Source: Bacteroides sp.
Lineage (GTDB): Bacteria > Bacteroidota > Bacteroidia > Bacteroidales > Bacteroidaceae
Direction: 5' to 3'
DNA length: 33,624 nucleotides
Assembly: GCA_021202275.1 (NCBI GenBank)
Contig: JAJQDI010000019.1
Coordinates: 1-33,624, forward strand
Shown here piece after piece: positions 18,998 through 27,980 of the stretch; position 1 is the stretch's first letter, and each line of letters begins with the position of its first letter. The position numbers were made by a program, and so were the translations under genes. Under the pieces are notes generated by a model. That model searched no databases. It saw only the letters and a list, made by a program, of their open reading frames with translations, and was not told where the DNA came from.

Positions 18998-20908
18998 ATG
19001 AAACTGAGCACATTCTTCTTTGCACTGGTATGTCATACACTCACCGCGCTATACGCCGGTGAAGACTTTCGGACCCCTGTAGCCGCGAACGGTAGTTCCC
19101 GTGAGGGCGATGTCATCGGGCCTGTAGCCTGTGCCCGGGCAGGCGAAACCTACTCCATCGTGGTAGACCGGAACGGTACGGGACACTTTACCACCATCCA
19201 GGAGGCCATAGACGCGGTTCCGGATTTCCATACCGGAGAAACGGTAGTGATCTTTATCAAAAAAGGTACCTACCGGGAGAAACTCGTTCTGCCCGGGACC
19301 AAACGTCGCATCCGGCTGGTAGGCGAAGACAGAGACCAGACCGTTGTCTCTTACGGCGACTACGCCTCCCTGCGTAATATGGGTACCTCCCAGACCTATA
19401 CCTTTCTGATCGCGGGAGAGGAGATCACCGTAGAAGATCTGACGGTAGAAAATACGGCCGGACGGGTGGGGCAGGCGGTGGCATTGCTGACGGACGGAGA
19501 CCGCATCCTGTTTTTCAACTGCCGTTTTCTCGGAAATCAGGATACGGTATACACCAGGAAACAAGGCGGACGTGTCTATTTCGGAGACTGCTACATAGAA
19601 GGTACCACCGATTTTATTTTCGGATCGTCCACCGCCTGGTTCGAAGGGTGCACCCTCCACGCCAAGCAAGACTCCTACATCACTGCCGCCAGCACTCCGG
19701 AGACTTCTCCCTATGGATATATATTCAATCGTTGCCGGGTGACGCTGGCAGAGGGCGTGACTTCCGTCTATCTGGGTCGTCCCTGGCGGCCCTATGCCAT
19801 GACGCTTTTTATGCACACCGAACTTCCCGCGGGCATCTGCCGGGAAGGGTGGCACAACTGGGGCAAAGAGTCCAACGAACAGACTGCCCGGTATCAGGAA
19901 TATAAAAACTATGGTCCCGGTGCCGATACCAGCGGTCGGGTCGGTTGGTCTAAGGAGTTGACCGATGAAGAAGCCCGGCAGTACGAGATCCCGCGCGATA
20001 CCTCTTTCACCATCTGGCAGACCTACGTGAAAGAGCGCAAATACCGTCCCTACATAGAGATTGCCGATCCGCGGCCCACGGGGATCGTTGCCCGGGAAGG
20101 GGTGGTCTACTCTACACGCACTGACCTGCCGGTGGGTATCCGCGAGCTCCGTATGAATATCTACCGTCCCGAAGGAGACGAACCGCTGCCTGCCCTGCTC
20201 ATGGTACACGGCGGCGGATGGAACTCGGGCGACCTCACCTTGCAGGTGCCTATGGCCCGGGAGATCGCTTCCAGAGGCTATGTCACCGTGCCTGTAGAGT
20301 ATCGGCTCATACCCGAAGCACTGTATCCCGCGGCTGTCTACGATCTCAAAGATGCCATACGCTACCTGCGTGCCCATGCCAGTGAATACGGGATCGATCC
20401 GGATCGCATCGCTATCTCCGGTTGTTCCGCCGGGGGGCAACTGGCCAACCTCATCGGAGCCACCAACGACAGGGAAGACTATGAGCAGATACGTTCCTGT
20501 TTCGGAGTCTCTTCCCGGGTGCAGGCAGTGATCAATATGGACGGTGTGTCCGATTTCACTGCTGCCGAAAGTGTAGACCGCGCACGGGAAGCCCGTGAGG
20601 CAGGCAGGGAGCTGCCTGTCGACGCCATATGGCTGGGAGGTACGTACGAAGAGCGCAGGGAGATCTGGGAAGGGGCTTCTCCGTTGTATCAGGTCACAGC
20701 ACACTCCGCGCCCGTCTGTTTCATCAACAGTTCCATTCCGCGCTTTCACAAGGGACGAGACGAGCAGATGGAGAAACTGGCCAGGCTGGGCATCTGGTCC
20801 GAAGTACATACTTTAGACGATACTCCGCATCCGTTCTGGTTTTTCCACCCCTGGTTCCGGCCAGCTACGGAGATCATGGTGAATTTTCTGGATAAGGTAT
20901 TGAAATAA
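18998..20908 (+). CDS. CE8 pectin methylesterase fused to alpha/beta-hydrolase esterase
   Basis: Two enzymes in one 636-residue secreted protein. The N-terminal signal peptide (1-20, ...LTALYA) is followed by a CE8 beta-helix (about 50-345). Motifs are FTTIQEAIDAVP, Asp182 in GNQDTVY, Asp205 in TTDFIFGSS and Arg261 in YLGRPWRPYA, the residues expected for methyl-ester hydrolysis of homogalacturonan. After a linker comes an alpha/beta hydrolase (about 365-636) with oxyanion HGGGW (404-408), nucleophile Ser477 in GCSAGG and His611 in DTPHPFWFF. The usual acid region is replaced by INSSIPRFHKGRD, so the triad acid is uncertain. It is probably a second de-esterifying activity (acetyl or similar; inference). 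ATG 18998 begins the signal peptide. It fits with GH28 and CE7 in pectin breakdown. Confidence 0.93.
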   Translation: MKLSTFFFALVCHTLTALYAGEDFRTPVAANGSSREGDVIGPVACARAGETYSIVVDRNGTGHFTTIQEAIDAVPDFHTGETVVIFIKKGTYREKLVLPGTKRRIRLVGEDRDQTVVSYGDYASLRNMGTSQTYTFLIAGEEITVEDLTVENTAGRVGQAVALLTDGDRILFFNCRFLGNQDTVYTRKQGGRVYFGDCYIEGTTDFIFGSSTAWFEGCTLHAKQDSYITAASTPETSPYGYIFNRCRVTLAEGVTSVYLGRPWRPYAMTLFMHTELPAGICREGWHNWGKESNEQTARYQEYKNYGPGADTSGRVGWSKELTDEEARQYEIPRDTSFTIWQTYVKERKYRPYIEIADPRPTGIVAREGVVYSTRTDLPVGIRELRMNIYRPEGDEPLPALLMVHGGGWNSGDLTLQVPMAREIASRGYVTVPVEYRLIPEALYPAAVYDLKDAIRYLRAHASEYGIDPDRIAISGCSAGGQLANLIGATNDREDYEQIRSCFGVSSRVQAVINMDGVSDFTAAESVDRAREAREAGRELPVDAIWLGGTYEERREIWEGASPLYQVTAHSAPVCFINSSIPRFHKGRDEQMEKLARLGIWSEVHTLDDTPHPFWFFHPWFRPATEIMVNFLDKVLK

Positions 20909-20913
20909 GTGGG

Positions 20914-20972
20914 ATGTACGCCTGGCAGGGTGGTACCTACACGAACAGAGGCCCACCCCGGAAAACGTACAT
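20914..20972 (+). terminator. Possible hairpin after CE8
   Basis: ATGTACG (20914-20920) pairs with CGTACAT (20966-20972), and inside it GGGTGG (20928-20933) pairs with CCACCC (20953-20958). It directly follows the CE8 stop but lacks a T-run, so it may be a transcript-end structure rather than a classic terminator. Confidence 0.35.
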
Positions 20973-21069
20973 TCATCAATCGTAGTTACAGGATTTTCTA
21001 CAGATAGGGCTATCCGGTTCCTCATCCGGAACTACCTGATATCCTATTTCCCGGATGCCGGAACTCTTT

Positions 21070-21501
21070 TTACTGAACCTCTATCTGAATGTGTATGTGG
21101 ATTTCGGACTGATAGGTATCCAGCGGATAACTCAGTACCGGATGGTCTTCTGTCAGTATACCGGTTTGCACGTTATTAAAATATACTTTGTAGGAATGTC
21201 CGAACTCACTGTAGTTGCGCACTACACGCAATGTCACTTCCGTACCCTGGTCATAAGTCTGTACGGGATCTCCGGGAGTGAAGATATTCCCATTAACGAG
21301 TTCGTATATAACCGTATGATTCAATTGTATTCCCAGGTCAGTCATCCCCGGACTATCCAGGTTGCCGACTGTAATATTCACCTGACAGGTAGCTGCGTCC
21401 GGCAGCAGATTTCCCTGTGTAGATCCGGAAAGGCTACCGGCCCGGGCAGAGCAGGTGATCCAGCTCATACATACAAATAATACAATCCAGTGTTTTCGCA
21501 T
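21070..21501 (-). CDS. Secreted small protein, paralogue of the upstream gene
   Basis: A 143-residue protein with a signal peptide (MRKHWIVLFVCMSWITCSARAG). The mature part shares conserved islands with the gene at 21538-21966: ATCQV near the N-terminus, TDL, GDPVQT followed by QG, VTLRVVRNYSE (VTLKIVRNHSE in the partner), and a strand-rich ending. All-beta composition suggests a small sandwich-like fold. I do not recognise a named family. It begins 36 bases after the stop of its paralogue, so the pair is probably co-transcribed. The ATG at 21501 fits the signal peptide. Confidence 0.75.
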   Translation of the reverse strand: MRKHWIVLFVCMSWITCSARAGSLSGSTQGNLLPDAATCQVNITVGNLDSPGMTDLGIQLNHTVIYELVNGNIFTPGDPVQTYDQGTEVTLRVVRNYSEFGHSYKVYFNNVQTGILTEDHPVLSYPLDTYQSEIHIHIQIEVQ

Positions 21502-21537
21502 GGTTTCTGTTTGAAATGAAAATTTATATAGGGAAAG

Positions 21538-21966
21538 TTATTGGGCCATGATGCGGATACGGAGATCTGCATTCTCCTGATTGGTATTTACTTCATATGT
21601 AAATGTCCGGTCTGATGCGGTTACATAGCCCATGGCCACATCGTTGATGTATATCCTATAGTCGTACTCACTGTGATTACGCACAATTTTCAAGGTTACT
21701 GCCGCACCCTGCTCAAAGGTTTGCACGGGATCTCCTGTAACCATTATGGTATTGGCTGCTAGGTCAAATACTTCTTTGTTGTTCAGGGAAACCACCAGGT
21801 CAGTTAAAATAGGAAGAGAACTCTGAGGGTCGATGCTGAGAGTCACCTGGCAAGTGCCGGCATCTGTGGATCCACTTTCCATCAGGTGATTGGAAAGATG
21901 ACCGGCCTGGGCCGGAATACAAAGTAAAGCAAAGCAGGTAAGCAGAAGGGCGCATTGTTTTTTCAT
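21538..21966 (-). CDS. Secreted small protein, paralogue of the downstream gene
   Basis: A 142-residue protein from ATG 21966, chosen because MKKQCALLLTCFALLCIPAQAG is a clear signal peptide; the longer frame to 22062 adds an unlikely leader. The mature region has GTCQVTLSID, TDLVVSLNN, GDPVQTFEQG, VTLKIVRNHSEYDYRIYINDV and a strand-rich tail. It matches the neighbouring gene in order and spacing of these islands, so the two arose by tandem duplication. The role is unknown. Similar size, secretion and lack of catalytic motifs suggest a structural or binding protein (inference). Confidence 0.75.
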   Translation of the reverse strand: MKKQCALLLTCFALLCIPAQAGHLSNHLMESGSTDAGTCQVTLSIDPQSSLPILTDLVVSLNNKEVFDLAANTIMVTGDPVQTFEQGAAVTLKIVRNHSEYDYRIYINDVAMGYVTASDRTFTYEVNTNQENADLRIRIMAQ

Positions 21967-22333
21967 GGCTTTAAAATTTAAAATGAAATTATATATGAGA
22001 AAATCGTCTGATTCCGGACAGATACCTGTTGAGGATCGCTTTATTGTGTCTGATATATCCATTTTAATTGTTTGTGCTCTGTGTATAAAGAGTCAACGAA
22101 CAGCCTGGCTAAAATAGGATTTAATTTGTATATATCCAATGCCTGATACGGCATAGATGTATGTTTTTAAGAAAATTTATATCTGTATTGCGTTAGGATT
22201 AATTACTTGTATGCAGCGAGGTCGTTTGATGATTGTTCTACAGGGAGTGACAGCGGTGTTAGTGTGAGTAATAACCTGTTGATCATCCAACCTACGGGGA
22301 TATAAATAAGAGAGGTAGAAAGAGATATATACA

Positions 22334-22498
22334 AGGCTGTCTCCAAATAGAAAAATGGAGCTATTTCAAAGTCCTGAACCAACGGTCGACGCAGTCAAAG
22401 GACGACCGTTGGTTCAGGACTAAAAGAGTTACTTATTCATTTAAATAGGTTGAAAAAGATTAGCTGCTAACCGCATAAAATCTATAGGGAGACAGCCT
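22334..22498. mobile_element. MITE-like element with nested inverted repeats
   Basis: Outer 11-base perfect terminal inverted repeats AGGCTGTCTCC (22334-22344) and GGAGACAGCCT (22488-22498) enclose 165 bases. Inside is a second perfect 18-base pair, GTCCTGAACCAACGGTCG (22371-22388) with 22403-22420, around a 14-base loop. No protein is encoded. GGCTGTCTC-type ends are seen on several insertion sequences (recollection), so this may be a non-autonomous derivative. No convincing target duplication is visible. It ends 16 bases from the dehydrogenase stop and could also end that transcript. Confidence 0.65.
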
Positions 22499-22514
22499 CT
22501 TCTGAAATATACTC

Positions 22515-23918
22515 TTAATACATCGCGTCCGGCGAACTGGTACGGATGAGCTTATGATTGGTAAACTCCTTCATGCCCTCGTGGTGCAGTTCTCTTCCGT
22601 AGCCCGATTTTTTCACACCGCCAAACGGCAGGTAAGGCATGGAGGTGGTAATGTGATTGATAAAGACCATTCCCGAATCTATATGCCGGGCCACTTCCAC
22701 GGCCTTCTCTTCGTCGCGACAGATCACCGTAGCACCCAATCCGTAGCGGGTATCGTTGGCCACGCGGATCGCGTCTTCCACATCCTGCACCGCGTATACC
22801 GCCAATACAGGGCCGAAGACCTCTTCCGAGTAGGCACGCATACCGGGTTTAATTCCAGTGAGAATGGTAGGTTGCATATATGCTCCTTCACCTTCCAATG
22901 GCTTGCCACCACAGACAAGGGTAGCACCTGCCTTCACGGTATCCTCTACCTGTTCCAGGACCTTGTCCCTGGCACCGACACCCATCAGCGGAGCCAGCTG
23001 GCTATCGTCGGCCAGCGGATCGCCTACCTTCACCTTTTCATAGATGGCTTTGGCTTTTTCAATAAATTCGTCCACAACAGATTCCAATACAATGATGCGC
23101 TTGGGAGAGGTACAGATCTGTCCGCTGTTGGAGAGGCGACCCATAGCTACCATCTGTACGATGTCGTCTATATCGTTCTCATCCAGTACCAGACAAGGGT
23201 CGCTTCCGCCCAGTTCCAGGACAGATTTTCTCGCGTATTTTCCCGCTTGTGAAGCCACACTGGTACCTGCTTCTTCACTGCCAGTGAAAGTCACCCCTTT
23301 GATGTAGTCATTGGCTATCAGCTGCGAAGCTTGGGCACCCGGAACGAAGATGTTGGTAAAGATGCCCTGTTCCGCTCCCGCGTCTTTGAATAGTTGTTCG
23401 ATGGCCAGCGCGCATTGAGGTACGTTGCCTACGTGCTTGAGTACATAGGTATTCCCTGCCATGATGGAAGGAGCCGCCGAACGGATCACCTGATAGAAAG
23501 GAAAATTCCAGGGCTGTATGCTGAATACGACTCCCAGAGGAGAATAAGAGATGAAAGCTTTGCCTTGCGGAATATCGATGGGTTTATCTTTCAATATCTC
23601 TTTTCCGTTCTGGGCATAATAGTCCAGAATGGCTATGCAGACTTCGATCTCTCCTTTGGCCTCTTTGAACAGTTTGCCCATCTCTATGCTACACAGACGG
23701 GCCAGATCATCGATCCGGTGTCTCATCAGTCCCGATACCTGTGTCAGCAACTTGCCCCTCTCCTCAAAAGAGGCGTTTTTCCACGATTGGAACGCTCTGT
23801 CCGCGGTCTCGAAAATAGACTGTAATTGCTCATCCGTGGTATAGGGAAACTCTTTCTCTATCCGGTTGGTAGCCGGATTTATTGTCTTCACTGTTTTCTT
23901 TTCTTCCTGATTTGCCAT
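22515..23918 (-). CDS. NAD(P)-dependent succinate-semialdehyde-type dehydrogenase
   Basis: Aldehyde dehydrogenase superfamily; oxidises a small aldehyde acid (succinate semialdehyde is the best guess) to the carboxylate. The 467-residue protein is close to the GabD/Sad subfamily length. Motifs: PATNRIEKEFPYTT N-terminus, oxyanion Asn about 138 in QPWNFP, Lys about 161 in VLKH, general base Glu about 235 in LELGGSDP, catalytic Cys about 269 in NSGQICTSPKR, EEVFGPV, and C-terminal LPFGGVKKSGYGRELHHEG. All key residues are present, so it looks intact. Cytosolic, with no signal peptide. No clear operon partner. Precise substrate is not determinable here; lactaldehyde-type activity is the main alternative. 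Confidence 0.9.
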   Translation of the reverse strand: MANQEEKKTVKTINPATNRIEKEFPYTTDEQLQSIFETADRAFQSWKNASFEERGKLLTQVSGLMRHRIDDLARLCSIEMGKLFKEAKGEIEVCIAILDYYAQNGKEILKDKPIDIPQGKAFISYSPLGVVFSIQPWNFPFYQVIRSAAPSIMAGNTYVLKHVGNVPQCALAIEQLFKDAGAEQGIFTNIFVPGAQASQLIANDYIKGVTFTGSEEAGTSVASQAGKYARKSVLELGGSDPCLVLDENDIDDIVQMVAMGRLSNSGQICTSPKRIIVLESVVDEFIEKAKAIYEKVKVGDPLADDSQLAPLMGVGARDKVLEQVEDTVKAGATLVCGGKPLEGEGAYMQPTILTGIKPGMRAYSEEVFGPVLAVYAVQDVEDAIRVANDTRYGLGATVICRDEEKAVEVARHIDSGMVFINHITTSMPYLPFGGVKKSGYGRELHHEGMKEFTNHKLIRTSSPDAMY

Positions 23919-24449
23919 ACGGTTATTTTTTTATAGTTCATATCAATTTATTGAATACAAACAGCTTGCACCCATAGAAAGATTGAACGATAAGTGGTTT
24001 TTGGAGAGAATTAACGATCTGCCACAGATCGCTCCGGAGGTATAAAGACGCAGGAATGATACTTGCATACGATGCCGGATCAGGGTAAATGCTCTTCTGT
24101 TTTCTGGTTGTAAAAGAAATTATACATTCTGTTTTTATGGGTTGCAAAGATTCCGGGCTCATTTCCGTGCAAAAAGGCGGAGAACAGCGTTTGTTTCCCG
24201 TTTGCACCTGGCAAACGAGTCATTTGCCAGGTGCAAACGCCTCAATTGTCAGGTTCAAACCGTTTGTTTGCCAGGTGCAATCGGATGGTTTGCCAGGTGC
24301 AAACGGGCGATTTTCCGGGTTGGGGCCCATTTTTGCGGATATACACCGATAGCCGGAGATGGGTGCGTGTCCTGATTTTTCCGCGTTTGTCAGCCGGGTG
24401 TCCTCTGCTCTGGCGAGTGTAGGGTTCCGGCAGAAGGATGTCTTTCTTG
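23919..24449. other. Intergenic region with palindrome array
   Basis: About 530 bases between the dehydrogenase start and the end of the DUF4373 gene. The only structured element seen is the array at 24200-24304. No convincing promoter or gene was found in the rest. Confidence 0.4.
24200..24304. repeat. Array of five short palindromic repeats, ~22-base period
   Basis: Five copies of a 15-17-base imperfect palindrome, GTTTGC-CAGGT-GCAAAC, begin near 24200 (opposite orientation), 24222, 24245 (degenerate), 24266 and 24288. The 21-23-base spacing is about two helical turns, placing all units on one face of the DNA. It lies upstream of the dehydrogenase gene and downstream of the DUF4373 gene. 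Regulatory-site cluster, iteron-like site or extragenic repeat are all possible. Confidence 0.75.
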
Positions 24450-25461
24450 TCAGGGGATCCATTCCCGCGCCTCGTCATCCCATACTGCCCTGTCTGTGGG
24501 CCGGGGTGGTGCGTGGTCGGGTATGTGCCGGCCGAAGTAGGTACGTTTTCCCTGTGTGCGTTGTTCGTATCGGTAGATGTCCTCTCCAGGCGGGGCAGTC
24601 GTCTGCTCCAGGCGTGCGATGGTGTGTTTGCCCGTCTGTGAGCTGCTCCAGTAGAAGAACCTACGTTTGGCATCTTCGAGGGTCTGTATGGTACTTTCCT
24701 GTGCACTCAGGCAGAGGTAAGTCTCAAACTCAGTGAGCAGTGGTTTCAGGTAGCGGATCACCTGCTTTCCGTGGGCGGTATTTTTTGCGATGTTCCCCAG
24801 CCAGTGTGTCTGTCTGGGTATGTGTGCTATGATGTGCCTGATGCATTGTTGCTCGGGGTGTATGTCTAGCTGGGTGGTTGTCTGGTTTTCTGTCTTTTCT
24901 TCATCTGTGGTAAAAGATTCTCCCTCGCGCGCACTATGTTGTGTGTGAGTATTCTTTTTCTTCTCTTGTCTTTTCTTGTGCGTCTGAGGTTTCGTTGATA
25001 GTCAGCGGGTTAGAAGGCAGATTATTTCGTTGAATGTTCGTTGTATGCTCGTTGACCGTGTGTTTGTCATCGCTTTGTAGTGGATAGGTTTGCGTTTGTG
25101 GTGTGTTTGTGTGGTCTTCTTTTGTGGTGGATAGAGGTTCGGGTGTGTTTGTTTTCTGGCAGAGACATGTCTGTCTTTGCCGGGTGTTTGCCAGTTGAGG
25201 TGCCGAGAAATGGGTCTCTGTCAGCTGAAAGAGTCCATAGTCTTTGATGATGCGCAGGAGTACTGTCTTTTTGAGCCCAAGTCTTGTGGCCAGTAGCCCG
25301 ATGGTTTGCAGGGGAGATTGGTAGTGTGGTTGTCCGAATAGGTTTTCCATGAGTGCCCAGTAGATTCCGTATCCTTTGTATCCTTCTTTCTGTATGAGAA
25401 GTGCAAATTGATTGTTGTACAGGTTGTCTGCCGGGTGTTTAATAAATCTAAGGTCTTTCAT
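24450..25461 (-). pseudogene. DUF4373 (Lin1244/Lin1753-like) protein, frameshifted
   Basis: The N-terminal 90 residues (KHPADNLYNNQFALLIQKEG..., GYGIYWALMENLFG, LATRLGLKKTVLLRIIKDYGLF) match the DnaD-like Lin1244/Lin1753 N-terminal domain found in phage and mobile-element proteins. After a polar linker the frame hits TAG near 24934. The next frame carries the rest (REGESFTTDEEK, then HIPRQTHWLGNIAKNTAHGKQVIRYLKPLLTEFETYL to REWIP). The total span is 1012 bases, one more than a multiple of three. Shortening the A5 run (24955-24959, minus strand) by one joins the frames smoothly. Function is unknown; DNA binding is likely from the fold. ATG 25461 is a good start. Confidence 0.75.
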
Positions 25462-25755
25462 ACATGATTGATATTAGGTTGATTCATTGTTTTTAGGTTT
25501 GTTGGTTCAAGGTTTTTTGCTCTTTGCAAAGATGGAGCAGGAAAAAGGAATTTTATGTCCCATAGATGGGAGATTTAGTTTAAATTTGTTAAACATGAGA
25601 AATCCTGTATTTTATCCCACCAAATTTATTAATCTGATTTCCGGTGATGGAAATCTACTGTATGTAAATAGCCGTCAGGATGTTGCCTGTTTCTTTCTTC
25701 CGATACAGACAAAACCCCGACGGCTACTAAAATCTATCGTTTTATTTTCCTGTGT

Positions 25756-26809
25756 TTACTCCTGATTGATTCCCAGGAAACGGAAAGCAGGTGTGGCCAC
25801 AAACTGGTCAACTGTATTTCCCGCATAGGTCTCTCCGGATACCAGATCGAGTTTTTTGACAGGCGCGCCTTCCGAAAAATCGATATTCGGGAAGTTTACC
25901 CAGAACACATTCGGAGTAAGTGTAGATTCGAAAAAGTACACCTTATTCTTTTGGTCTGAAACTGTTCTCCAGCGGGTAGAAGAGATATTTGGTTCTTCGG
26001 GTGTGGATATGCCATAAGGTACGGAGCAGTTGCGGATGACACTGAATACAGAGGCTACTGCCACTCTCATATCATCCGTCTGAGGGATCGCATTGATATA
26101 ATAAGAGGCTCTTACAAAGCGGTCGGCAGCCCGGTTGGTACCCGGAAGAAAAGTGAGCCCGCCGATATTCTGCCAGTAATCGTTCAGAGCAAGCTGTTGT
26201 TCAAAAACAGGAGAATTGGTCATTACCTGATAAGAGCGGTTGTGATGGATAACTAATTTGCTTCCTACATACTCAAAAATAGCATTGTCTCCTGAGGCAT
26301 CTGAGATAGAAAGATGCAAGGTGGCGAAGCGTGTTCCATCCGGCAGGTTATCCGATACAACCACAAAATGCTCTTTCTCCATGTCGGCCACAGCCTCGGC
26401 CACTGTCGCAAAATTGTCCAGTACATACTGCACCCAGGCCGCGATAGAGAGTCCGGGTATACTACCGTCCCACTCTGGGTAGCCTGCTTCCGCGAGCCAC
26501 AATAGATTTGCTACCAATCCGGCCTCGTTCATCCCGTCCGTAGAACAAATGTCATAGGCAGAGGTGATCACACTTCCGTATGTTGATTTCCATCGCAGTG
26601 AATGAGGACCCACCTCACCGTTGCGCTCCATACCCCGTGGAAAGATCCAGATATTGCTTCGGCTATCCTCTTTCCAGTCCATAGAACGGGCTGTGAGAAT
26701 GGTCTGATCAGGACCCTGATAGACTACGCGTGTACATGCGTTCAGCTCACGGGCAGACTGCAGGAGGATAGCAGTCAGTATAACAAACAAAACTCCGGTT
26801 TTTTTTCAT
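25756..26809 (-). pseudogene. Choloylglycine hydrolase family (linear amide C-N hydrolase), start out of frame
   Basis: Ntn hydrolase family that includes bile salt hydrolases and penicillin V acylases. The ATG at 26809 is followed by an A8 run (26799-26806). With seven A residues it would read MKKTGVLFVILTAILLQSARELNAC, a signal peptide ending exactly before the catalytic Cys (Cys25). With eight it stops after about 18 codons. The remaining frame is intact for about 344 residues: CTRVVYQGPDQTILTARSMDW (Cys nucleophile, Arg and Asp), STDGMNEAGLVANLLWL, MTNSPVFEQQ, a region near NRAADRF, and a C-terminus at NQE. A TTG at 26790 could restart in frame but would give a poor signal. Substrate (bile salt or acyl-amide) is not decidable. 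Confidence 0.8.
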
Positions 26810-26955
26810 ACTCTTGAATGGATGAAGTAAATTTATCTTATACGTGAAATACCACGGTTGTACATTTGTTTTTCTGAAAGTCTTTTCCCGGTTCATTGTC
26901 TCACCCTACACCACTCTGTGGCGTGGACAGGGGATCTGTTGGAGAAACAGATCGG

Positions 26956-27946
26956 TTATTTTCCCCGTTTTTTGGCAGGAGCGATAGTTCGTCCGGGCTT
27001 GTTGGCTATTACTTTTTGTTTTCCCACTCTTAGTCCGCTGGGCTGTCTCCCTTTTTTTCCGTGTTTCGGCCGTTCGGCGGCATCTGCCGCCTGTGCAGGG
27101 GAGGTTTGTTTGGGCTGATCACTTTTCCTGGCGAATTTAGATACACTGGTAGCTTTGCGGTAGTCTTTTTTTCAGGTCCGCTTTCTCCAGTGCCTTATTG
27201 AATCTTTTGTTGCTGTTCGGATCCCTTTTAGTGGCAGCTGTCTTTTCCGAATCTTCCAGCATATCGAACAATACCTCCAGTTCCGGTTCCGTGAGGTTTC
27301 TCCAGTTGCCCTGTCCCAGATTGCCGAGTTTGATATTCATGATCTGGATGCGCTCCAGTTTGACCACCTCATAGTCAAAATACTCACACATGCGTCTGAT
27401 CTGCCTGTTGAGCCCCTGTATCAGGGAAATGCGGAACACATATGGGTTTATTTCTTCGATCTCACACTTGCGCGTCACCCTGTCCAGAATAGGGACACCT
27501 TGCGCCATACGGGTCAGAAACTCTTTGGTCACAGGCTTATTCACCCGCACCAGATATTCCTTTTTGTGATTGTTGCCCGCCCGTAATATCTTATTGACGA
27601 TGTCTCCGTCGTTGGTCAGCAGGATCAGTCCCTGCGAATCTTTGTCGAGCCGCCCAATGGGGAATATACGTTGCTCGTGACTGATGAAATCGACAATGTT
27701 GTTTTTCTCCTGCGGATCGCTGGTACTTACTACTCCGACGGGCTTGTTGAAAGCAATGTATACAGGTTCGATCTCATTGACGATAAGCTGACCGTTTACC
27801 TTTACCTTCTGTCCGGGAAGCACACGCATCCCTATCGACGCCCGTCTACCGTTGATCGTCACTTTTCCTTCTTCTATAAACCGGTCGGCCTCGCGGCGGG
27901 AACAGAATCCCGAACTGCTGATATACTTATTTAATCTATACTCCAT
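26956..27946 (-). pseudogene. rluF: RluF-like 23S rRNA pseudouridine synthase, frameshifted near C-terminus
   Basis: Converts a uridine in rRNA to pseudouridine. ATG 27946 is chosen: it opens the S4 domain ([33 protein letters not shown]). The catalytic domain follows, with Asp in [11 protein letters not shown], and [23 protein letters not shown]. The frame hits TAA at 27137. Removing one A from the A7 run (27166-27172) gives [23 protein letters not shown] and then a Lys/Arg/Pro-rich tail to TAA at 26956, the kind of basic tail common in Bacteroidetes members. The span of 991 bases is 330 codons plus one, agreeing with a single +1. As written, the product still keeps the whole catalytic domain and may work. 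Confidence 0.85.
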
Positions 27947-27972
27947 GTAACTGCTTCTGTTGATACCGGTGG

Positions 27973-27980
27973 CAAAGGTA
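27973..27980 (-). promoter_or_regulatory. Candidate rluF promoter -7 box
   Basis: TACCTTTG on the minus strand, an exact TAnnTTTG match 27 bases before the ATG. No -33 TTTG is seen at the usual spacing. Confidence 0.35.

Noticed and set aside
19049..20809. 586-codon minus-strand reading frame
   Set aside because: It lies wholly antisense to the CE8-hydrolase gene, which has clear catalytic motifs; its own translation has no recognisable pattern.
24200..24304. CRISPR-like array
   Set aside because: Units are only 15-17 bases, separated by about 5 bases, with no ~30-base unique spacers and no cas genes nearby.
26858..27118. Plus-strand 86-codon frame
   Set aside because: It overlaps the basic C-terminal tail of the frameshifted rluF on the other strand, which explains the open frame better.
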